Origin: Duganella margarita | GTDB lineage: Bacteria; Pseudomonadota; Gammaproteobacteria; Burkholderiales; Burkholderiaceae_D | Direction: 5' to 3' | Length of the DNA: 64,000 bases | Assembly: GCF_009857535.1 (NCBI RefSeq) | Contig: NZ_WWCS01000019.1 | Location: forward strand, 1 to 64,000 | In this document: in pieces, positions 27,215 through 36,292 of the stretch | Layout of the letters: each line of letters starts with the position of its first letter | How positions within the stretch are numbered: position 1 is the first letter of the stretch | Made by a program: the position numbers and the translations under genes | Notes under the pieces: model-generated | Databases searched by the model: none | Told to the model about the DNA's origin: nothing | The model's input: only the letters and a program-made list of their open reading frames with translations

Positions 27215-30200
27215 ATCTGTCGTCCCCATTCGTCAAGCGTCCGATCGCCACCGTCCTGCTGACGGTGGGCGTGGCGCTGGCCGGCATCGGCGCGTTCTTC
27301 GTGCTGCCGGTGGCGCCGCTGCCGCAGGTGGACTTCCCGATTATTTCGGTGAGCGCCACGCTGCCCGGCGCCAGCCCGGACACCATGGCCACCAGCGTCG
27401 CCACGCCGCTGGAGCGGCACCTGGGCACCATCGCCGGCGTCAATGAAATGACCTCGCAGTCGAGCACCAGCTCCGCCAACGTCACCTTGCAGTTCGATTT
27501 GAACCGCAACGTCGACTCGGTGGCGCGCGAGGTGCAGGCCGCGATCAACGCCAGCCGCGTCGACCTGCCGTCCACGCTGCGCAGCAATCCGACCTACCGC
27601 AAGGCCAACACCTCCGGCGCGCCAATCATGATTCTGGCGCTGACCTCGAAGACGCGCACGCCGGGCCAGATCTACGACGCCGTCTCCAACATCGTGCTGC
27701 AACGCCTGTCGCAAGTGACCGGCGTCGGCGACGTGGAACTGGGCGGCAGCTCGCTGCCGGCGGTGCGGGTCGAACTGAACCCGTATGCGCTCAACAAGCA
27801 GGGGCTGTCGATGGAGGACGTGCGCGCCGCCATCCAGGCCGCCAATGCCAACCGGCCGCGCGGCGCCTTGCAGGGCAACGGCCGCCGCCTGCAGATCTAT
27901 TCCGAGTCGGCCAACGCCTCCGGCGGCCGCAGCGCCGCCGACTACCAGAACCTGATCGTCGGCTACCGCAACAGCACCGCGATCCGCCTCCGGGATGTGG
28001 CGGAGGTGGTGGACGGCGTCGAGGATCAGAACAACCTTGGCCTGTTCAACGGCGAGAAGGCCATCATCGTGCTGCTGCGTTCCCAGGCCGGCGCCAACGT
28101 CATCGAGACGGTGGACAGCGTGCGCGCGCAACTGCCGATGCTGCAGGCGCAGCTGCCGCCGGACGTCAAGATCCAGGTGGCCAGCGACAGCACCAACTCG
28201 ATCCGCTCGTCGCTGCATGAAATCGAGATTACGCTGATTATCTCGATTCTGCTGGTGGTGCTGGTGGTGAGCGTTTTCCTGCGCAATGTGCGGGCGACCA
28301 TCGTGCCGACCGTGGCCACCATCGTCTCGCTGCTGGGCACTTTCGGCGTGATGTACCTGCTGGGCTTCAGCCTGAATAACCTGTCGCTGATGGCGCTGAC
28401 CGTGGCCACCGGCTTCGTGGTCGATGACGCCATCGTGGTGCTGGAAAATACCACCCGCCACATCGAGGCCGGCATGGACCGCTTCGAGGCGGCGTTGCTG
28501 GGCGCACGCGAGGTGGGCTTCACCGTGCTGTCGATCAGCCTTTCGCTGATTGCCGTCTTCATTCCGCTGCTGTTCATGGGCGGCCAGTTCGGCGCGCTGT
28601 TCAAGGAATTTGCGATTACGCTGTCGGCCGCCGTGGTGATTTCGCTGGTGATCTCGCTGACCACCACGCCGATGATGTGCGCCTGGCTGCTGTCGCCGGG
28701 GAATGTTCACGCCAAGCCGCCAGGCCGCATCGCGCGCTTCTTCGAGCGCGGCTTCGACGCCATCCTCAAAGGCTACGAGCATGCGCTGGACTGGGCGCTG
28801 CACAGCGTCTGGCTGGTGATGCTGAGCCTGGTGTTCGTGATAGGCCTGAACTTCTACCTGTTCGCGGCGATTCCCAAGGGCGGCTTCCCGCAGCAGGACA
28901 CGGGCCAGATCAACGGCGGCATCCGCGCCGACCAGAGCATCTCGTTCCAGGCCATGCAGGGCAAGCTGAAACAGCTGGTCGACATCATCAAGGCCGATCC
29001 GGACGTGGCCACGGTGGTCGGCTTTACCGGCGGCCGGCGCGCCGGCGGCGGCTTCATGTTCGTCAATCTGAAGCCAGCCAATGAACGCAAGGTGGCAGGG
29101 CAGGCGGTGATTGCGCGCCTGCGGCCGAAGCTGGCACGGGTCACCGGCGTCACGCTGTTCCTCAGCCCCGTGCAGGACTTGCGCTCGGGCGGCCGTTCGG
29201 CCAACGCCAACTACCAGTACACGCTGAAGTCCGACAACCAGGCCGACCTGAAAAAATGGGCGGCCCGTCTGGCGGAAGCGATGAAGGGGCAGAAAGCGCT
29301 GACCGACGTCGACTCCGATCAGGCCGACAACGGCGTCGAGACCTTCGTCACCATCGACAAGCAGAGCGCTTCGCGTCTCGGCATCTCGACCAAGGATATC
29401 GACAATGCGCTGTACGACAGCTTCGGCCAGCGCCAGGTGGCGACCATCTACGATGAGCTGAACCAGTACCACGTCATCATGGAAGTGGCGCGCGAGTATG
29501 CCAAGAGCCCTGAATCGCTGAAGGACGTCTACGTGCCGTCCACCGGCCTGCCGGCGCCGAGCGCCGCCAACCCGAGCGGCGCCCAGGTGGCGACGACGGC
29601 GGCGGCCACCAGCACCAGCGGCACCAGCAGCAGCACGACCACGTCGTCGGCCACCGCCGCCAACATCGCCGCGCCGGCGGTACGCGATGCCTCGTCCGGC
29701 AATTCGCTGAGCACCTCGGCCACCACCATGGTGCCGTTGTCGACGGTCGCCAGCTACGCCGAAAGCTCGGCGCCGACCTCGATCAACCACCAGGACGGCG
29801 AACTGGCCACCACCATCGCCTTCAACCTGGCGGACGGCGCCAGCCTGTCCGAGGCGGCGGCGCAGATCGCCCAGGCAGAAGCGGAAATCGCCATGCCCAA
29901 TAATGTGCGCGGCAGCTTTGCCGGCGCCGCCAAGTCGGCGCAGGACAGCAACAAGTCGTTGCCGCTGCTGATTCTGGCAGCCATCGTGGTGATCTACATC
30001 GTGCTGGGCATCCTGTATGAAAGCCTGGTGCACCCGGTGACGGTGCTGACTACGTTGCCGTCGGCCGGTGTCGGCGCGGTGCTGGCGCTGCTGATCTTCA
30101 AGATGGAGTTCTCGACGATTGCGCTGATCGGCATCTTCCTGCTGATTGGTATCGTCAAGAAGAACGCCATCCTGATCATCGACTTCGCGCTGGAAGCCGA

Positions 30201-30504
30201 GCGCGCGCGCGGCCTGTCGCCGATGGAAGCGGTGCGTGAAGCCTGCCTGCTGCGTTTCCGCCCGATCCTGATGACCACCGTGGCCGCCGCCCTGGGCGCG
30301 CTGCCGCTGGCGATCGGCTTTGGCGAAGGCTCGGAGCTGCGCCAGCCGCTCGGCGTGGCCATTATCGGTGGCCTGATCGCCAGCCAGCTGCTAACGCTGC
30401 TGACAACGCCCGTGGTCTACATCCTGATGGACAAGCTGCGTCGCCGCAGCCCGTCCGAACAACAACTAAGCCGCATTCATAGCGACGAGCCGATTACATC
30501 ATGA
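27211..30504 (+). CDS. mdtC: RND multidrug efflux permease (MdtC-like) with a Ser/Thr-rich insertion
   Basis: 1097 residues, about 70 longer than E. coli MdtC. RND landmarks are intact: GFVVDDAIVVLEN (proton relay) and GIVKKNAILIIDFALEAER. The extra length is mostly a low-complexity segment at about residues 778-839, rich in Ser, Thr, Ala and Gly, inserted in the second periplasmic loop just before the conserved MVPLSTVASY block. The gene starts with GTG overlapping the mdtB stop, and its own stop overlaps the outer-membrane factor start. The rest of the protein is normal, so the pump should be functional. Confidence 0.95.
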   Translation: MNLSSPFVKRPIATVLLTVGVALAGIGAFFVLPVAPLPQVDFPIISVSATLPGASPDTMATSVATPLERHLGTIAGVNEMTSQSSTSSANVTLQFDLNRNVDSVAREVQAAINASRVDLPSTLRSNPTYRKANTSGAPIMILALTSKTRTPGQIYDAVSNIVLQRLSQVTGVGDVELGGSSLPAVRVELNPYALNKQGLSMEDVRAAIQAANANRPRGALQGNGRRLQIYSESANASGGRSAADYQNLIVGYRNSTAIRLRDVAEVVDGVEDQNNLGLFNGEKAIIVLLRSQAGANVIETVDSVRAQLPMLQAQLPPDVKIQVASDSTNSIRSSLHEIEITLIISILLVVLVVSVFLRNVRATIVPTVATIVSLLGTFGVMYLLGFSLNNLSLMALTVATGFVVDDAIVVLENTTRHIEAGMDRFEAALLGAREVGFTVLSISLSLIAVFIPLLFMGGQFGALFKEFAITLSAAVVISLVISLTTTPMMCAWLLSPGNVHAKPPGRIARFFERGFDAILKGYEHALDWALHSVWLVMLSLVFVIGLNFYLFAAIPKGGFPQQDTGQINGGIRADQSISFQAMQGKLKQLVDIIKADPDVATVVGFTGGRRAGGGFMFVNLKPANERKVAGQAVIARLRPKLARVTGVTLFLSPVQDLRSGGRSANANYQYTLKSDNQADLKKWAARLAEAMKGQKALTDVDSDQADNGVETFVTIDKQSASRLGISTKDIDNALYDSFGQRQVATIYDELNQYHVIMEVAREYAKSPESLKDVYVPSTGLPAPSAANPSGAQVATTAAATSTSGTSSSTTTSSATAANIAAPAVRDASSGNSLSTSATTMVPLSTVASYAESSAPTSINHQDGELATTIAFNLADGASLSEAAAQIAQAEAEIAMPNNVRGSFAGAAKSAQDSNKSLPLLILAAIVVIYIVLGILYESLVHPVTVLTTLPSAGVGAVLALLIFKMEFSTIALIGIFLLIGIVKKNAILIIDFALEAERARGLSPMEAVREACLLRFRPILMTTVAAALGALPLAIGFGEGSELRQPLGVAIIGGLIASQLLTLLTTPVVYILMDKLRRRSPSEQQLSRIHSDEPITS

Positions 30505-31946
30505 GCAAATACGCACCAACCTCCCGTTATCCCCTGACTGCGCTGGCCATGGCGGTTGCGCTGCTGGCCGGCTGTTCGGTCACGCCGACCTACAAGGTGC
30601 CGGAGACGCCGCAGCCGGCGGCCTACAAGGAGACCCCGAGCGACACCGACAAGGCTGCCGCCGGCTGGACCGCCGCCGCCCCGGCCGACACGCTGGAACG
30701 CGGCCCGTGGTGGCAGCTGTTCGGCGATCCGCTGCTGAACCAGCTGGCCGACAGCATCGAGGTGAATAACCAGAACGTGGCCGCCGCCATCGCTTCGTAC
30801 GCGCAGGCGCGCGCGCTGGTGGCCGAGCAGCGCGCGTCGCTGTTCCCGGTGGTGGACCTGAACGGTAGCGCCACCCGCAGCGGCGGTGGCGGCAACACGC
30901 AGACCGCCAACCAGTACCGCGCCAACATCGGCGCCAGCTGGGAGCCGGACGTGTGGGGCAAGCTGCGCGCCGGTGTCGGCAACGCCAACGCCAGCCTGCA
31001 AGCCAGCGCCGCCGACCTGGCCGCCGCGCGTCTGTCGGCCCAGGGCGAGCTGGCCACCAACTACTTCGCACTGCGCGAGGCGGACGCCGAGAAGGCACTG
31101 CTGGAGCAGACCACCGAAGGCTATGAGCGCGTGCTGCAAATCACGCAGAACCGCTTCGACGCCGGCATCGCCGCCAAGTCCGACCTGCTGCAGGCGCAAA
31201 CCCAGCTGGCCAGCGCCCGCATCGACCAGATCACGCTGGTGCGCACCCGCGCCACCTACGAACACGCGATCGCGGTCCTGCTGGGCAAGGCCGCCAACGA
31301 CTTTTCGCTGGCGCCGGCCGAGTGGAAGATCACCGTGCCGGATGTGCCGACCGGCCTGCCATCGACGCTGCTGCAACGCCGTCCGGACATCGCCGCCGCC
31401 GAGCGCCGCGTGGCCGCCGCCAATGAAAACATCGGCATCGCCCGCAGCGCCTACTTCCCGAGCCTGAACCTGACCGGTTCCTTCGGCTACGGCGCGGCCT
31501 CCACCGGCGGCTTGTTCAACGCTTCCAACAATCTGTGGTCGCTGGGCCTGACGGCGGCGCAGACGCTGTTCGACGCCGGCGCCACCAAGGCCCGCGTCAG
31601 CGGCGCCGAGGCGGCGCGCGACCAGGCCATCGCCAGTTATCGCCAGGCGGTGCTGACGGCGTTCGCCGATGTCGAGAACCAGCTGGTGGCCACGCGCGCG
31701 CTGGTGCAGCAGCAGGATCTGCGCAAGACGGCGTCGGAAGCGGCCGACCAGGTCGAGGCGCAGCTGCTCAACCGTTACCGCGCCGGCCAGGTCAGCTACA
31801 GTGATGTGGTCACGGCGCAGCAGACCGCGCTGACCGCGCGCCGCGCGCTGGTGCAGGCCCAAGTCAACCGCCAGACCACGGCGATTGCGCTGATCCAGTC
31901 GCTGGGCGGCGGCTGGCACGCCGCTGGCAACCCAGCCGCCGACTAA
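30501..31946 (+). CDS. Outer-membrane factor lipoprotein (NodT/OprM family)
   Basis: 481 residues. The lipoprotein signal ends in VALLAGCSVTPTYK (Cys about residue 25). Two repeats of the OEP domain follow, with characteristic LQRRPDIAAAERRVAAANENIGIARSAYFPSL. It forms the trimeric outer-membrane exit duct for the preceding RND pump. It overlaps the mdtC stop by 4 bp. E. coli mdtABC relies on a separate TolC, whereas this operon supplies its own duct. Confidence 0.94.
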   Translation: MSKYAPTSRYPLTALAMAVALLAGCSVTPTYKVPETPQPAAYKETPSDTDKAAAGWTAAAPADTLERGPWWQLFGDPLLNQLADSIEVNNQNVAAAIASYAQARALVAEQRASLFPVVDLNGSATRSGGGGNTQTANQYRANIGASWEPDVWGKLRAGVGNANASLQASAADLAAARLSAQGELATNYFALREADAEKALLEQTTEGYERVLQITQNRFDAGIAAKSDLLQAQTQLASARIDQITLVRTRATYEHAIAVLLGKAANDFSLAPAEWKITVPDVPTGLPSTLLQRRPDIAAAERRVAAANENIGIARSAYFPSLNLTGSFGYGAASTGGLFNASNNLWSLGLTAAQTLFDAGATKARVSGAEAARDQAIASYRQAVLTAFADVENQLVATRALVQQQDLRKTASEAADQVEAQLLNRYRAGQVSYSDVVTAQQTALTARRALVQAQVNRQTTAIALIQSLGGGWHAAGNPAAD

Positions 31947-31955
31947 GCATCACGC

Positions 31956-31984
31956 TTGGTTTTTAGGGGAGGGCTTTGTATAAT
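31956..31984 (+). promoter_or_regulatory. Consensus-like sigma70 promoter of the CheB-CheR fusion gene
   Basis: TTGGTT (31956-31961), a 17-bp spacer and a perfect TATAAT (31979-31984). The -10 ends 8 nt before the ATG at 31993, so transcription would start within about two bases of the start codon. Confidence 0.65.
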
Positions 31985-31992
31985 CAGGCAAG

Positions 31993-34572
31993 ATGATTAC
32001 GCCCGCCCCCGCCCCTGACGACGCAGCCGCCAGCGCCACCGCGTCGCCAGACGCCGCAGTGCCGGTGGTGGGAATTGGCGCATCCGCCGGCGGGCTCGAT
32101 CCGATCTGCGAATTCCTGGCCAGCGTGCCGCCCGCCAGCGGCATGGCCTATGTGGTGGCGCAGCATGTCGACGCCCAGCATCAGGACATTCTTACCCAGC
32201 TGTTGCAGCGCGTGACGCCGATGCCGGTCAGCGAGGTGCAGGACGGCATGGCGCTGATGCCCGATCGCGTGTACGTGGTGCCGGCGCGCGGCCAGCTCAG
32301 TCTTGACGGCGACCGTTTCGCGTTGCAGCCGCCGCCGGCGCGGCGCACCGACCATCTGGCGATCGACCGCCTGTTCATGGCGCTGGCCGAGCATGGCCCC
32401 GGCCATGCGGTCGGCGTGGTGCTGTCCGGCATGGGCGCGGACGGTACCCTCGGCCTGAAGGCGATCCGCGAGACCGGCGGCCTGACCATGGCGCAGCTAC
32501 CGCCGTCGGCCCGCTTCGAGTCGATGCCGGCCAGCGCCATCGGCGCCGGCGTGGTCGATGTGGTGGCGCCGCCGGCCGAACTGGCGCGCCACGCACTCGA
32601 CTGGTGGCGGCGCGATGACGGTATCGTCGCGGGTGGCGATGCCTTGCGCCAGCGCGACGCCCTGCAGCAGATGTACCAGCTGCTGCAGTCGCAAACCGGC
32701 GCCAACTTCGCCGATTACAAACTGAGCACCGTCATGCGCCGCATCGAGCGCCGCATGAAAGTACACCAATGCCGCGAGCTGCCGGACTATATTGTCTTCC
32801 TGCGCGCCAATCCGGGGGAAGTCGACCTGCTGTTCAAGGAACTGCTGATCGGCGTGACCAACTTCTTCCGCGGCCCCAAGGTGTGGGAGTACCTGATCGA
32901 GACGGCGCTGCCGCAGCTGCTGGCGCGCCATCCGCAGGGCGCTGCGTTCAAGGCCTGGGTGCCGGCCTGTTCGACCGGCGAGGAAGCCTATACGCTGGCC
33001 ATCAGTTTTCACGAAGTGCTGGCGCAGCTGCGTCCAACTGCCCAGTACACGTTGCAGATTTTCGCCACCGACCTCGATGACGACGCCGTGACGCGGGCGC
33101 GCCAGGGCGTGTTCAGCGCCGCCATTCGCGACGATGTCGGCGAGCGGCGCCTGCAGCGCTATTTCGTCGCCACCGACAGCGGCGGCTACCGCATCCGCAA
33201 GGACATCCGCAACACCATCATCTTCGCGCGTCAGAACATCATTTCCGATCCGCCGTTTACCAAACTCGATCTGCTCTGCTGCCGCAACCTGCTGATATAC
33301 TTTACAGCGAAGCTACAGCGCGACCTGATTCCCCTGTTTCACTATGCGCTCAAGCAGGACGGCTTGCTGTTGCTGGGGAGTGCGGAAACGCCGGGCGAGT
33401 TTACCGAGCTGTTTGCGCCGCTGAATGCGGCGGCGCGCGTGTACCGCCGGCTGGAAGCGTCGATCAACCATGTCGCCAGTTATTTTCCCACCCGGGTCAG
33501 CAATGTCTCGGCCCCTTCCGTTATCGCATCCGATCTCCCATCCATGAACGGCAATCTCCAAACTCAGGTCGAGCAGCAGCTGCTCAAGAAGCATACGCCG
33601 GCGGCGGTGTTGCTGAACGTGCATGGCGACATCCTGTACATCCATGGCCGTACCGGCGCCTATCTCGAGCCGGCCGCCGGCAAGGCCAACTGGAACATCC
33701 ATGCGATGGCGCGCGAGGGCTTGCGCCACGAACTGGCCGGGCTGCTCAAGCGCGCCATGCAGGGCGAGGGCGCCCCCAGCGTGCGCGGCCTGATCCAGCG
33801 CGATGCCGCCGGCAACCCCGCCACGGCGGTCGACATGACGGCGGAGGCGATGGCGGCAGACAGCCCGCTGGCCGGCGCCGTGCTGGTCACCTTTGCCAGT
33901 GTCGCGGTGCCGGCCGAGCGCCGTCGTCCGCGTTCGCGCAACCCGCAACTGCTGGAGCTGGAGCAGCAGCTGGCGCAGGCGCGGCTGGAAATCCAGGCGG
34001 TGCGCAACGAGATGCAGGCTTCGCGCGAGGAACTCAAGTCGGCCAATGAAGAGCTGCAGTCGACCAACGAGGAACTGCAATCGACCAACGAGGAACTGAC
34101 CACCTCCAAGGAAGAGATGCAGTCGCTGAACGAGGAACTGTACACCGTCAACGCCGAGCTGCAATCCAAGGTGGACGACCTGTCGATGGTCAATGGCGAC
34201 ATGAAGAATCTGCTCAACAGCACCGACGTCGCCACCATCTTCCTCGACAGCGAACTGCGCATCCGCCGCTTTACCGATCGCGCCACCCAGATCTACAAGC
34301 TGATTCCGGGCGACGTGCAGCGCCCGCTGGGCGACATCGTCAACGACCTGGACTACCCGGAGCTGCAGGACGACGCGCGCGAGGTGCTGCGCACGCTGGT
34401 GTACAGCGAGCGCCAGATTCCCACCCGCAGCGGCGGCTGGTACACGGTGCGCATCATGCCGTACCGGACGGTGGACAACGTCATCGACGGCGTGGTCGTC
34501 ACCTTCATTAACATCAGCGAAGCCAAACAACTGGAGGCCAGGCTGCGCTTGATACAAGGTACGCCGGAGTGA
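31993..34572 (+). CDS. CheB-CheR-PAS fusion protein
   Basis: 859 residues. Residues 24-210 form a CheB methylesterase domain with the catalytic S31 (GASAGG), H58 (AQHV) and D150 (GMGADGT). Residues 225-480 form a CheR methyltransferase (FFRGPKVWEYL, CSTGEEAYTLAI, FATDLDDDAV, CCRNLLIYF). A long coiled coil (about 653-735, with repeated SANEELQSTNEELQ heptads) leads to a C-terminal PAS domain. There is no receiver domain on the CheB part. Such hybrids are signalling proteins outside the core chemotaxis cluster; their methylation target is generally unknown. The kinase gene follows after 2 bp. Confidence 0.93.
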   Translation: MITPAPAPDDAAASATASPDAAVPVVGIGASAGGLDPICEFLASVPPASGMAYVVAQHVDAQHQDILTQLLQRVTPMPVSEVQDGMALMPDRVYVVPARGQLSLDGDRFALQPPPARRTDHLAIDRLFMALAEHGPGHAVGVVLSGMGADGTLGLKAIRETGGLTMAQLPPSARFESMPASAIGAGVVDVVAPPAELARHALDWWRRDDGIVAGGDALRQRDALQQMYQLLQSQTGANFADYKLSTVMRRIERRMKVHQCRELPDYIVFLRANPGEVDLLFKELLIGVTNFFRGPKVWEYLIETALPQLLARHPQGAAFKAWVPACSTGEEAYTLAISFHEVLAQLRPTAQYTLQIFATDLDDDAVTRARQGVFSAAIRDDVGERRLQRYFVATDSGGYRIRKDIRNTIIFARQNIISDPPFTKLDLLCCRNLLIYFTAKLQRDLIPLFHYALKQDGLLLLGSAETPGEFTELFAPLNAAARVYRRLEASINHVASYFPTRVSNVSAPSVIASDLPSMNGNLQTQVEQQLLKKHTPAAVLLNVHGDILYIHGRTGAYLEPAAGKANWNIHAMAREGLRHELAGLLKRAMQGEGAPSVRGLIQRDAAGNPATAVDMTAEAMAADSPLAGAVLVTFASVAVPAERRRPRSRNPQLLELEQQLAQARLEIQAVRNEMQASREELKSANEELQSTNEELQSTNEELTTSKEEMQSLNEELYTVNAELQSKVDDLSMVNGDMKNLLNSTDVATIFLDSELRIRRFTDRATQIYKLIPGDVQRPLGDIVNDLDYPELQDDAREVLRTLVYSERQIPTRSGGWYTVRIMPYRTVDNVIDGVVVTFINISEAKQLEARLRLIQGTPE

Positions 34573-34574
34573 TC

Positions 34575-36260
34575 ATGAAAAAGCCGCCGCGCCCCGAGCT
34601 CGACCCCGTGCAACTGCGGGCGGCGGCCGAGCATGCGGTGGCGCGCCATCCGCTGCCGCCGGCGCCGGACGCCGGCAGCGATGAACTGCGTCACTGGCAT
34701 GAACTGCAAGTGAGCCAGATCGAGCTCGATCTGCAAAGCGAGGCGCTGGCCGAACTACAGACCGAGCGCGATCAGGCCAGCGCGCTGCATGCGCGCTACG
34801 CCACGCTGTACGAGCAGGCGCCGGCCGGCTACGTGTCGCTCAACCACAGCGGCTACATCACGCGCGCCAACCTGGCCGCCGCCGAACTGCTGGACAGGGC
34901 GCAAGCCCCGCTGCTCGGCAAGCGCTTCGAACAGTTTGTGATGCCGTCGGCGCAGGCCGAGCTGCGCCGCTTCCTGCAACGGTTGTTCGATAGCGGTGAG
35001 CGGGCGGCGCTGGAAGTGCTGCTGTTTGAACCACCCGGCGCGGCCGGCACCGGCCAGGAGTCGCGCCGGCTGCGCATCGAAGCCAATCTGGATGCCGGCG
35101 CGCAGACCTGCCGCATGATCCTGACCGACGTCGGCAACGCCAGCACGCGCGACGCCGCGCGGCTGCGCGCCATGCAGGTGCTGAGCAACATCAACGAGGG
35201 CGTGCTGGTGTGCGACGCCGAGCTCAATATCGTCTCCGTCAACCACGCCTTCAGCCAGCTGACCGGTTATGCGGCGGAAGAAGCGCTGGGCCGCAATCCG
35301 CGCTTCCTCGGCCGCGCCGGCGCCCATCCGCCGGGCTACCACGCGGCCGCGCTGGCCCAGGTGCGCAGCCAGGGGCGCTGGCAGGGCGATGTGTTCAACC
35401 GCCGCCGCGACGGCACGCCGTACGTGGCCGCCATGTCACTGACGGTGATCCGCGACGGCGACGGCGCCATCACGCATTACATCGGCGTGTTTTCGGACGT
35501 GACGGCGCAGCGCGACGCCGACGCCGCGCTGCAGCGCTGGTCGCAGGAGCTGGATGCGCGGGTGGCGGCGCGCACCGCCGAACTGAGCGCGTCGCGCGAA
35601 GAGCTGCGCCAGCTGGCCACGCACCTGGAAACCATCAAGGAGGATGAGCGCAAGCGCATTGCCCGCGACATCCACGACGAACTGGGACAGAACCTGCTGG
35701 CGCTGCGTATCGACCTGTCGATGTTGAACGCGCGCACCGCCGGCAGCCATGGGCGCCTGCACCAGCGCGTCAGCGCGGCGCTGGAGACGGTGGACGCCAC
35801 CATCCGCAGCGTGCGCGGCATCATGAACGAACTGCGGCCGGCGGTGCTGGACCTGGGCGTGCAGGCGGCGCTGGAGTGGCAGGCCGCCGAATTCGCCCGG
35901 CGCACCGGCCTGGCCTGCGCGCTGACGCTGCCCGATGCGGACGGCTTGGCGGCACTGGCCGGGCTGTCGCCGGAGATGCAGATCGTGTTGTTCCGCAGCC
36001 TGCAGGAGGCGCTGAACAATGTGCGCCGCCATGCGCATGCGCGGCGGGTGAACATCGTGCTGTCGCTGCGCGCCGGCCATCTGGCGCTGAGTGTGAGCGA
36101 CGACGGTGTCGGCATCGGCCTGCAGCAGCCGGAGCGGCGCAAGCCCGAGTCGTTTGGCCTGATCAGCATGAACCAGCGCGTCGCCGCGCTGGGCGGACGT
36201 GTGGAGCTGTGCAACCAGCCGAGCGGTGGCTGTAGGCTGACGTTGAGCTTCGATCTATAA
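34575..36260 (+). CDS. Cytoplasmic PAS-PAS sensor kinase, NarL-partner (HisKA_3) type
   Basis: 561 residues: two PAS domains (about 75-190 and 200-325), a short coiled coil, a HisKA_3 dimerisation domain with the phospho-accepting H367 (RIARDIHDELGQNLLALRIDL) and a HATPase domain (QEALNNVRRHAHA, DDGVGI, FGLISMNQRVAALGG). No membrane segment is seen. This kinase class normally phosphorylates a NarL/FixJ regulator, but none is adjacent. GGAG lies 5 nt before the ATG at 34575; a GTG at 34569 is an alternative. Its start abuts the CheB-CheR stop, so both PAS proteins probably read the same signal. Confidence 0.92.
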   Translation: MKKPPRPELDPVQLRAAAEHAVARHPLPPAPDAGSDELRHWHELQVSQIELDLQSEALAELQTERDQASALHARYATLYEQAPAGYVSLNHSGYITRANLAAAELLDRAQAPLLGKRFEQFVMPSAQAELRRFLQRLFDSGERAALEVLLFEPPGAAGTGQESRRLRIEANLDAGAQTCRMILTDVGNASTRDAARLRAMQVLSNINEGVLVCDAELNIVSVNHAFSQLTGYAAEEALGRNPRFLGRAGAHPPGYHAAALAQVRSQGRWQGDVFNRRRDGTPYVAAMSLTVIRDGDGAITHYIGVFSDVTAQRDADAALQRWSQELDARVAARTAELSASREELRQLATHLETIKEDERKRIARDIHDELGQNLLALRIDLSMLNARTAGSHGRLHQRVSAALETVDATIRSVRGIMNELRPAVLDLGVQAALEWQAAEFARRTGLACALTLPDADGLAALAGLSPEMQIVLFRSLQEALNNVRRHAHARRVNIVLSLRAGHLALSVSDDGVGIGLQQPERRKPESFGLISMNQRVAALGGRVELCNQPSGGCRLTLSFDL

Positions 36261-36292
36261 TACCGGCGCCGTAATCATTCAGGGGCCATATC

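Noticed and set aside
24011-27229. A 1072-codon open frame on the minus strand opposite mdtB
   Set aside because: Low-complexity His/Gln/Arg-rich translation opposite a complete RND permease; a codon-bias shadow.
27079-30033. A 984-codon open frame on the minus strand opposite mdtC
   Set aside because: Same reasons: antisense to a conserved gene and no recognisable protein features.
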